Assembly (NCBI GenBank): GCA_017408405.1
Contig: JAFQUP010000010.1
Coordinates: forward strand, 1-44,530
DNA length: 44,530 nt
Direction: 5' to 3'
Source: Thermoguttaceae bacterium
GTDB taxonomy: Bacteria; Planctomycetota; Planctomycetia; Pirellulales; Thermoguttaceae
Of the stretch, positions 1 to 5,196 are shown in pieces. A model generated the notes under the pieces. The model was not told the origin of the DNA. It worked only from the letters and a program-made list of their open reading frames with translations, and searched no databases. The position numbers were made by a program, and so were the translations under genes. Every line of letters begins with the position of its first letter. The stretch's first letter is position 1.

Positions 1-753
1 CAGTTTTGTGAATTCACCTCCCAATGAGTCGCAGGAATGATTCAATGCCGAAAAAGCCTTTGACGCGAGATCCTGCTGGGAGGCGTTGAGAGAGGTTTTC
101 CTGGAAAGATCCTCCAAAATTCCCACACTCTCACGCGCGGAGTTTCGGAACTCATCATTACGTTTCCGCAATTCCTCCATAGATTTCGCCGTCTCTGCGG
201 TCGAATCACCAAAAGCACCTACTAAATACATCACTCCGCCAATGGCTGCGCCAAGAGCAGCAAGACCGCCAACGATCCAAGTAATAGGACACCCATAAAT
301 TGAGGCATTTAGAATTTTCTGCGCGAGTGACATAGCATGAATACTTTTAATCGACAACCATGTATTTACGGATAAAAGTTTTTGGGAAACAACTCCCTTA
401 CCAGTTATTTTTAAGGATAATTTATCCGTAACAATTCGCTTTAATTGTTCCTCATTAAACTTAGCAGTCATCTTTGCCGCAGTTTTAAATAATTCCGAAA
501 TTTTACTGAAAGATCCAAGTGTTAAACTAAGCCCAGTAATACTGATACCAGCCATGCTGATACTATCACCCAAATATCCACAATCATCAATGAGACCAGA
601 AAGTGCTCCACGAAGTGTAGACAAGGAACTGGCAGTTTTGGAACCAAATTCGTCAAGTTTAGTACCGAGCTGATTTAAACTTTTTTGAAGTTCCTCACCA
701 CGAATGCTCAGTTGAATGAACGCCTCACCGGCCTGAATTGCTTGAGTACTCAT
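1..753 (-). CDS. Phage tail tape-measure-like protein, N-terminal part (runs off left edge)
   Basis: An open minus-strand frame runs from ATG at 753 to base 1 with no stop, so 251 residues are visible and the C-terminus is missing. The start is set by a strong AAGGAGG five bases before the ATG. The N-terminus (residues 1-50) has the pattern AxQAGEAFIQLSIRGEELQK followed by LNQLG and FGSK. This resembles the start of planctomycete and phage tape-measure proteins, which set tail length. A hydrophobic glycine/alanine-rich stretch lies near residues 155-185 (TWIVGGLAALGAAIGGVMYL), followed by a charged, probably coiled segment (MEELRKRNDEF). Together with the gp10-like gene on the same strand it suggests a prophage or phage-derived module. 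The family assignment rests on pattern resemblance only; a non-phage membrane protein is possible. Confidence 0.6.
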   Translation of the reverse strand, partial: MSTQAIQAGEAFIQLSIRGEELQKSLNQLGTKLDEFGSKTASSLSTLRGALSGLIDDCGYLGDSISMAGISITGLSLTLGSFSKISELFKTAAKMTAKFNEEQLKRIVTDKLSLKITGKGVVSQKLLSVNTWLSIKSIHAMSLAQKILNASIYGCPITWIVGGLAALGAAIGGVMYLVGAFGDSTAETAKSMEELRKRNDEFRNSARESVGILEDLSRKTSLNASQQDLASKAFSALNHSCDSLGGEFTKL

Positions 754-762
754 TATGCCTCC

Positions 763-790
763 TTGATTTCTTAAGGAATCATGTTATACT
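763..790 (+). promoter_or_regulatory. Sigma70-type promoter for the 112-aa membrane protein
   Basis: TTGATT (763-768), a 16-base spacer and TATACT (785-790) preceded by TG (extended -10). The predicted start is about 25 bases before the ATG at 824. It sits in the 70-bp divergent gap, directly upstream of the minus-strand tape-measure-like gene. Confidence 0.5.
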
Positions 791-823
791 TGAATTAGTA
801 AAAGTTTCAATGAAAGGAAAAAT

Positions 824-1162
824 ATGAATACATCCTCTCAAAAAACGGAAAATCGTGAAAACTCCCAATTCCACTGGACCGATAAGGTGCTGGGAATACT
901 TGTATTAACAATTATCATGTTTGTGATAATTGGAATCATTGGTTTTGTGATTTTTCTTATGAAAGAAACGCGGTTTGGTTGGATCGTGGTATTCCTTCCT
1001 TTTTGCCTCATTGCGGCATCTGGGTATAAAACCATGATAAAAAATGCGGTTCAGGAAGCAAATGCGGAATCACAAAAAAACGACCGAAAACAACGTAAAG
1101 TATCCGTCAAACAAAAATCATCTCAAATTGATTCCCTCGAAAAAGACCTTTCCGACTGGTAA
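824..1162 (+). CDS. Small membrane protein of unknown function (112 aa)
   Basis: Not recognised as a known family. Residues about 22-48 form one strong membrane segment (VLGILVLTIIMFVIIGIIGF) and residues about 51-69 a second (GWIVVFLPFCLIAAS). A polar, lysine-rich cytosolic-looking tail of about 40 residues follows, so a hairpin with both ends in the cytoplasm is likely. The start is supported by AAAGGAAAA upstream and by the promoter at 763-790. Its stop codon (1160-1162) directly abuts the stop codon of the gp10-like gene on the other strand (1163-1165). This tail-to-tail contact recurs in the two other small membrane protein genes of this island. It could be a moron or immunity-type protein carried among phage genes, but that is inference from position only. 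Confidence 0.65.
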   Translation: MNTSSQKTENRENSQFHWTDKVLGILVLTIIMFVIIGIIGFVIFLMKETRFGWIVVFLPFCLIAASGYKTMIKNAVQEANAESQKNDRKQRKVSVKQKSSQIDSLEKDLSDW

Positions 1163-1777
1163 TCACCCCACCGCGTTCCTCCACAGTTCGACGAGCTTAT
1201 TTTTGCACTTTTCGAGTGCGGGGAGCATGAAGGGACGGGGATCGACTTTGCCGACGGTTTTCGTCGTCGGGCGGATCTTGCGTAACGCAAGCAGGATCTC
1301 ATACTTCCGCTCCGCGTTTTCAGCCTCCTTTTCGGTCCGGAGCTTTCTCCAGATCGGATACGTGTAGCGGCTCCAGCCGACGTTCGCGCCGAAGAATTTC
1401 GGATCCTTCGTGCCGTAGCCGAACGGGGAGGTCCATGCGTTTTCCGTTTGCCGGATCGTGACCGGTCCGTGACCGCCCGCGTTTCCGGGAAGTCCGGGCG
1501 CAAAACGCCGAATACGCTGGAAATGTTTGGGAAGTTTGACCTGTCCGCCGTGTTCAAGTGTTCGCGGTGCGCTGGAATTTTCGTATTTGACCGGGCCGAC
1601 GAAGACGGAATCCGTTTTGCTGTCGTAAGCATAGCGGATCCCCTTCTTCAGGCCCCCTTTGATATTTCTTGGGGGCGAACCGGGCCGGGAAGGCGTTTTT
1701 TTGGACCGAATGAGCTGGACCGCCGTCCTGCGAAGGACCGCGCCCTGATGAAGAAGGACCTTCTTCTGCGCTTTCAT
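1163..1777 (-). CDS. HK97 gp10-like phage head-tail/tail-completion protein, 5' end uncertain
   Basis: A 204-aa basic protein. The C-terminal part has the features expected of HK97-gp10-like tail-component proteins: EHGG near residue 75, and near the end RPFMLPALEKCKNKLVEL, the usual 'RPFxxPAL' helix. Such proteins connect the capsid to the tail. On the minus strand it precedes the tape-measure-like gene, matching normal phage gene order. The ATG at 1777 has poor ribosome-binding context (GAGG only two bases away). The frame stays open upstream to about 1917 with protein-like sequence (VRRIFLNHFDGK) but no ATG, GTG or TTG start. The true N-terminus was therefore probably lost at a recombination junction, or lies in a broken upstream piece. 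The base composition is more GC-rich than the flanks. Confidence 0.6.
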   Translation of the reverse strand: MKAQKKVLLHQGAVLRRTAVQLIRSKKTPSRPGSPPRNIKGGLKKGIRYAYDSKTDSVFVGPVKYENSSAPRTLEHGGQVKLPKHFQRIRRFAPGLPGNAGGHGPVTIRQTENAWTSPFGYGTKDPKFFGANVGWSRYTYPIWRKLRTEKEAENAERKYEILLALRKIRPTTKTVGKVDPRPFMLPALEKCKNKLVELWRNAVG

Positions 1778-1816
1778 GACCTCACGGGTCAGGATCTTTC
1801 CGTCAAAATGGTTTAG

Positions 1817-2080
1817 GAAGATCCGGCGGACTTTTTCTATTTCGATTCGAACGGATTCATCTGGGCCCGAAGCGGAGCCGGAGAGGCTCGGGCAAAAGAA
1901 ACGATTCGCGTATTTAACCTAAACTCGGCACAGCTGGTTGGTGCGCGACGGCATATCGCGCGTGCGGCAGAGAAACTGTATGCCTATTCCGACAAGGAGC
2001 TGGACGAATTTCTCGCCAGCATGTCAGAGCGTGACTATCTGGATGTCTGGTACATGCTTTTAGGAAGAAAGGTGCCGTAA
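1817..2080 (+). pseudogene. Gene remnant, C-terminal piece of an unknown protein
   Basis: After a stop at 1814-1816 the plus-strand frame stays open for 87 codons to TAA at 2078-2080. The sequence looks like protein: DFFYFDSNGFIWARSG, then an acidic/basic helix, then SERDYLDVWYMLLGRKVP at the end. It has no usable start; the first ATG is at 2021. The first hundred bases overlap the upstream open frame of the gp10-like gene on the other strand, so one of the two readings is probably junk at a junction. The family is not recognised. It is probably the 3' end of a gene cut by a rearrangement. Confidence 0.4.
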
Positions 2081-2148
2081 AGTTCAGGAGTTTCTATCAC
2101 CCCTTCAAAAAAAATTTGTAACACCCGCGCGTTCTTTTTACAGGACAC

Positions 2149-2166
2149 CCTTGAAATATTTCAAGG
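2149..2166. promoter_or_regulatory. 18-bp perfect palindrome, possible operator
   Basis: CCTTGAAATATTTCAAGG is a perfect inverted repeat. It overlaps the -35 element of the candidate promoter TTGAAA (2151-2156), 16 bases, TTTAAT (2173-2178), where a repressor could block transcription. Binding is not shown, only the symmetry and placement. Confidence 0.4.
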
Positions 2167-2178
2167 AAGTGGTTTAAT
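2151..2178 (+). promoter_or_regulatory. Candidate promoter for the GYF stub and first cassette
   Basis: TTGAAA (2151-2156), spacer 16, TTTAAT (2173-2178) with TGG before it (extended -10). It would transcribe the GYF_2 fragment and the 144-aa membrane protein. The moderate consensus match leaves room for chance. Confidence 0.4.
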
Positions 2179-2215
2179 GAAGAAAAAGAACGAATTTTAC
2201 AGAAAGGAACCGAAA

Positions 2216-2338
2216 ATGTATTACCTCTCGATCCTCGGCAAAGATATGGGACCGTTCACCCTCGAAGAACTGCAGGAGCTCGCGAAACAGGGAAGATTGT
2301 CCGAGGATACCGTCGTTAAAGTCAATGGAATATCTTGA
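2216..2338 (+). pseudogene. GYF_2 domain stub (40 codons)
   Basis: ATG at 2216 follows AAAGGA and opens a 40-residue frame that ends in TGA at 2336-2338. The peptide has the start of a GYF_2 domain: YYLSILGKDMGPFTLEELQ, then LAKQGRLSEDTVV. These are the typical Gly-Pro-Phe/Tyr turn and 'L..la..G.l..dtlV' helix found at the N-terminus of many planctomycete and chlamydial membrane proteins. The domain is cut a few residues before its usual end. The junction with the following sequence is GGAA, and the same four bases mark the point where the second copy of this leader (3280-3283) lacks the whole stub. Either the stub was inserted here or it was deleted from the second copy. It might once have been fused in frame to the membrane protein downstream. 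Confidence 0.55.
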
Positions 2339-2511
2339 AAATTCAAATTTTTCTGAACCCTGTGTAACGCCTCTGCGTTCTATTAATAGAGACTTAAAAC
2401 CAGCGTCTTTGGGGGCATATAACAAGACGTAAGGTTTTATTTTGGAACTTTTTCAGAAAAGGAGAATTGAGATGAAAGAGAAAGTTTTGAAAGCGTTGTG
2501 GTGGGCGTGGA
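2327..2511 (+). repeat. Cassette leader repeat, copy 1
   Basis: About 185 bases, from GGAATATCTTG through the ribosome binding site and the first 13 codons (MKEKVLK..W.AW) of the 144-aa gene. It recurs almost unchanged at 3280-3463, with only a few substitutions and one- or two-base indels, while the gene bodies that follow are very different. A second short match, AACGAATTTTACAGAAAGGA (2189-2208), is also shared with 3263-3282. Confidence 0.9.
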
Positions 2512-2906
2512 TGCTGCTGCCGATCGGGCTGGCGTGTTTTGTGCTGCCGATCCCGTGTTTTGGGGTGTGGATTTTAATTACGACCGGAGATCCAGAGGCA
2601 TTGATTCTTTTAATGCCGGTCATCTTCTCTGGAGTAATGTATGCCTTCTATCGATATGCTGTCCGGTGTTCCAGTTTCATCGCGCTGCATGGGGCTGCAT
2701 GGAATCTTGTGGCATGGCTTCAGCTGTCTATTTTTGTAAAATACATTGCAGATACCGTAGGACCTGCTGCGTTCACTGCGGGTACAGGGTGGGGAATACT
2801 CGGAGAACTGCTCGTACTCGGAGGACTGCAATGTATTTTGTGGCTCATTTTGAAGATCGTCCGACAGCCTGCAAAGGCGTATATCTATCAGCGGGACGGG
2901 GTATAA
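2472..2906 (+). CDS. Small polytopic membrane protein, cassette copy 1 (144 aa)
   Basis: The start at 2472 is chosen because GGAGAATTGAG precedes it and because the second cassette copy starts at the same conserved MKEKVLK. An in-frame codon 30 bases upstream has no such site. The protein is almost wholly hydrophobic, with about four membrane segments: residues 8-40, 46-65, 70-92 and 105-130. It has no recognised domain. The first 13 codons match the paralogue at 3425, after which similarity falls to a weak match near the C-terminus (GGLQ/CGLQ). Its 3' end overlaps the 3' end of the minus-strand proline-rich gene remnant by 19 bases. Confidence 0.65.
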   Translation: MKEKVLKALWWAWMLLPIGLACFVLPIPCFGVWILITTGDPEALILLMPVIFSGVMYAFYRYAVRCSSFIALHGAAWNLVAWLQLSIFVKYIADTVGPAAFTAGTGWGILGELLVLGGLQCILWLILKIVRQPAKAYIYQRDGV

Positions 2907-3261
2907 TTATTGGGCATTGGAAATGCCATATTATACCACGTTGGATTTTCCAAAGAACCTAATCCGGCACGAAGCCAGTCACCCGGCTGATACCAGCGTG
3001 TACTGTTGTAGCCTTCCTGCTGCCAGGCTCTTAGCTTCTTCTGATGGTCGGTCAGTTCACCGCGTTGCCGGGCTGTCGCGTTGCTGCCGTTATCCAACAT
3101 TTCAAGCATATCATATTTGTCTTCAGGGCTGGGACGGGATACACGGCTGTTGTCTGCCGTTTGGGGCTTAGGCTTGGACGGCCAAAACCAGCCCCCCGCT
3201 TCTGCATTTCCCTCTGTTCCCGAATAAATCTCGCGGCAGACGCGTATTTTCTTAACTGCTC
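2888..3261 (-). pseudogene. Proline-rich phage-associated protein, truncated and frameshifted (cassette copy 1)
   Basis: This is a damaged paralogue of the 214-aa protein at 3816-4460. At the upstream end the minus strand encodes LRKYASAARFIREQREMQKR, closely matching LRKYATVARLIREHREMRKR in the intact copy. The frame then shifts by one at a run of six G (around 3195-3200). It continues as GGWFWPSKPKPQTADN, and on through EDKYDMLEMLDNGSN to a C-terminus ending NNYTPSR. The 5' end is missing: at 3261 the sequence changes abruptly into the leader repeat of cassette 2. Without a start and with a frameshift it is probably inactive, unless the G run is an assembly error or slips. Confidence 0.6.
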
Positions 3262-3279
3262 TAACGAATTTTACAGAAA

Positions 3280-3463
3280 GGAATATCTTGAAAATTCAAA
3301 TTTTTCTGAACCCTGTGTAACGCCTCTGCGTTCTATTAATAGAGACTTAAAAACCAGCGTCTTTGGGGGCATATAACAGGACGTAGGGTTTTATTTTGGA
3401 ACTTTCAGAAAAAGGAGAATTGAGATGAAAGAGAAAGTTTTGAAAGTGTTGTGGTTGGCGTGG
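3280..3463 (+). repeat. Cassette leader repeat, copy 2
   Basis: Second copy of the leader at 2327-2511. It lacks the 121 bases that carry the GYF_2 stub in copy 1 (equivalent to 2210-2330), with GGAA at the junction. It contains the ribosome binding site AAGGAGAATTGAG and the first codons of the 135-aa membrane protein. Confidence 0.9.
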
Positions 3464-3832
3464 ATAATAAGCGGAATCGCGAATATTACACGCTTTCTTG
3501 CATCAGGCTGGGATTATCCGATCTGGGAATTGGTACTCTCACAGGGTTTTTTATTTTTCAGTATTATAAGCCACACCCTCTTGTACCGTCTTTGTTTACG
3601 GTATTCCTGGTTTAATGCCCTGGGACTGGCTTCCTGGGTAACTTACACGATCCTCATATCAATCGGAATTCCTGTTTGCTGGCTTATTCAAGGATACTAT
3701 TCTAACCTGATTGTTTTTGCAGTTCTAGCTTATTCCGCTACTGTCTACAGCTGCGGACTACAGTATGTGGCCGCGCAGCTGTGGAGAAAATATCGGGTCC
3801 AGAATATGGACAAGATTACTCTTGTGGAGTAG
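3425..3832 (+). CDS. Small polytopic membrane protein, cassette copy 2 (135 aa)
   Basis: Starts MKEKVLKVLWLAW after AAGGAGAATTGAG. Three or four membrane segments (about residues 7-22, 33-52, 62-85 and 90-110) and a short basic C-terminal tail are visible. No known domain is recognised. It shares its first 13 codons and the leader with the 144-aa gene at 2472, but the body is almost unrelated, so the two look like variants in a cassette system rather than a recent plain duplication. Its last 17 bases overlap the end of the minus-strand proline-rich gene. An immunity-type role is conceivable, but nothing in the sequence proves it. Confidence 0.65.
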   Translation: MKEKVLKVLWLAWIISGIANITRFLASGWDYPIWELVLSQGFLFFSIISHTLLYRLCLRYSWFNALGLASWVTYTILISIGIPVCWLIQGYYSNLIVFAVLAYSATVYSCGLQYVAAQLWRKYRVQNMDKITLVE

Positions 3833-4460
3833 GCTTTCGTACCTTTAACCAGCGTTCTACTGGATTCGGCTCTGGGATGTATTTTTCGTCTACACCGTAA
3901 ACTGCCGCTGGGTTGGTAATTCTACGCCCGGCAACCGTTTGTGACTGTACAGGCTTCTTTGGCGGTACTGGTTTTTTCTTATAGATACTCCAGGAAGACG
4001 GCGGCCACCAATCTGCCTTCTTCTTCTTCTGCACTGTTCCAGTTGTTGTCGGAAATGTCGGAGCTTGTACCTTATTGCTTCGCGGTGTCGTCCGTGGCGG
4101 CATACGGAAGTGGGTACTTGGATCGTTATGGTCGAACGGTATAAGTCCTCCTGTACTCGGCGTCCACTTCAGACTTGAAAGGAATCCTGCGGGTAAGTCT
4201 TCCGACGATACACCGCCAACATCCGGCATCATTGCATTTACACGGTCCCAGTCACCAGGATCGTTTGGGTTAAATGGTTTATTTACTGTACCAGGCGGGA
4301 ACGATCGGCCTATGCTATTACTAAGAGCCCTTTTCCGCATCTCCCTGTGTTCCCGGATCAATCTCGCGACTGTCGCGTATTTTCTTAACTGCTCGGCGGC
4401 AGCGTGTTTGTTGAGCATGAAATGTCTCCTGTAAAAAGAATCTGTACCAAGTTTGTACAT
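3816..4460 (-). CDS. Proline-rich protein of unknown function, probably phage-associated (214 aa)
   Basis: Two starts are plausible: ATG at 4460 after GAGGAGG, and ATG at 4418 after AGGAG with seven bases of spacing. The latter begins with the conserved segment MLNKHAAAEQLRKYA. The N-terminal helix (AAEQLRKYATVARLIREHRE) is shared with the broken copy at 2888-3261, and partly (AAAEQIR) with the gene at 4676. The rest is low-complexity: PGTVNKPFNPNDPGDWDRV, a KKKK stretch with WWPPSSW, and a proline/lysine-rich linker (residues 160-180). There are no signal peptide or membrane segments. A conserved N-terminus with a variable tail is the pattern expected of structural tail fibres or of delivered effectors, but no function can be assigned. 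The promoter region is the inserted IS end at 4479-4621. Confidence 0.6.
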   Translation of the reverse strand: MYKLGTDSFYRRHFMLNKHAAAEQLRKYATVARLIREHREMRKRALSNSIGRSFPPGTVNKPFNPNDPGDWDRVNAMMPDVGGVSSEDLPAGFLSSLKWTPSTGGLIPFDHNDPSTHFRMPPRTTPRSNKVQAPTFPTTTGTVQKKKKADWWPPSSWSIYKKKPVPPKKPVQSQTVAGRRITNPAAVYGVDEKYIPEPNPVERWLKVRKPTPQE

Positions 4461-4478
4461 AGTGGCCTCCTCGAAAAT

Positions 4479-4621
4479 TCAAGTGGACTTGATTTCAAAT
4501 TGGCATTTTTTTGAAAAAAAGCTCTTCTCTCGCTCAAACTCCTTGACCTGACCTTCTTTTTATGCTAAAATGCTTTTTGTTGGATGACTTTTTGTGAAAA
4601 ACGTGGTTTTTCGAGGTTGCC
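4479..4621 (-). mobile_element. Orphan left end of an IS5-like element (143 bp)
   Basis: Matches, as reverse complement, the left 143 bases of the decayed element at 43533-43675 with about 90% identity. It ends with the terminal inverted repeat GGTTTTTCGAGGTTGCC (4605-4621). No transposase and no second terminal repeat follow, so only the end survives. It lies just upstream of the 214-aa minus-strand gene. Confidence 0.8.
4543..4571 (+). promoter_or_regulatory. Outward promoter in the orphan IS end
   Basis: TTGACC (4543-4548), spacer exactly 17, TAAAAT (4566-4571), with TGC before the -10 (extended -10). It reads out of the element across its terminal repeat. The same promoter is conserved in the copy at 43584-43612. 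Here the transcript would meet a terminator at 4635-4660. Confidence 0.65.
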
Positions 4622-4634
4622 CACTGTAAATAAG

Positions 4635-4660
4635 AGAAAGGCGCGATGCGCCTTTCTTTT
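4635..4660 (+). terminator. Rho-independent terminator after the IS outward promoter
   Basis: AGAAAGGCGC, loop GAT, GCGCCTTTCT, then TTT. This is a perfect 10-bp stem. It would end the transcript from the promoter at 4543-4571 after about 80 nt. Confidence 0.75.
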
Positions 4661-4675
4661 AGCATTCAGAACGTT

Positions 4676-4966
4676 TCAGTTATCCATGAACAGTGAGTAC
4701 AAGATTCCCGGTAAGCCCCACTCTCTCCGAAGCTGTTTTTTGTGGGCACAATTTCGTTGCGCTCTTGGCATACCTTTTGCCGCCTCTGCAACTTGATCCG
4801 GCGTTGCTGTATACAATGTGAACGGAGTGAACCATTTAGTGTCTGCTAAGGATCCGGTTGTGCCACTAGCCCCTTCAAGTCCACCCGTTGATCCACGAAC
4901 GTGGATTACATACGGGTTATTCAAGAGCCCATTTAGGGTGCCTAAATGACAGTTTGCAACCAGCAT
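4676..4966 (-). CDS. Hypothetical protein, probably 5'-truncated member of the cassette family
   Basis: From ATG at 4966 the frame encodes 96 residues ending LYSLFMDN. It remains open upstream to a TGA at 5018-5020 and there encodes NAANAAAEQIRETPDYS, similar to HAAAEQLRKYA of the 214-aa protein. The real start was therefore probably further upstream and has been lost. Visible features are GSTGGLEGASGTTGSL (flexible, glycine-rich) and a basic C-terminal part (RAQRNCAHKKQLRREWG). No domain is recognised. Just upstream on the same strand is a second stray coding-like piece, so the gene is likely a remnant. Confidence 0.4.
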   Translation of the reverse strand: MLVANCHLGTLNGLLNNPYVIHVRGSTGGLEGASGTTGSLADTKWFTPFTLYTATPDQVAEAAKGMPRAQRNCAHKKQLRREWGLPGILYSLFMDN

Positions 4967-5196
4967 AGAATAGTCTGGCGTCTCTCGTATTTGCTCTGCT
5001 GCAGCATTAGCTGCATTTCACCGCCGCTGGCTTCCAAGCCGCGTAAAACCAGCCTTCATCTGGCTTTACAAGCGGCTCCGATACGGAAAATACCCCAACC
5101 CCAAAAGTAACGACCGTAATTCAGAAAGCCCCGTAAAATACGGGACGAAATGAAGGCTATGTTTTCACGTCTAACTCTCCCAATCCCGCTCTCCGT
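4967..5196. other. Decayed coding remnants between the island and the GH110 gene
   Basis: On the minus strand about 5020-5130 encodes a protein-like piece, GVGVFSVSEPLVKPDEGWFY, ending KPAAVKCS and a stop. It has no start and no family match. It overlaps the lost 5' part of the gene at 4676 in another frame. Nothing else is seen up to the GH110 stop codon. Confidence 0.35.
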
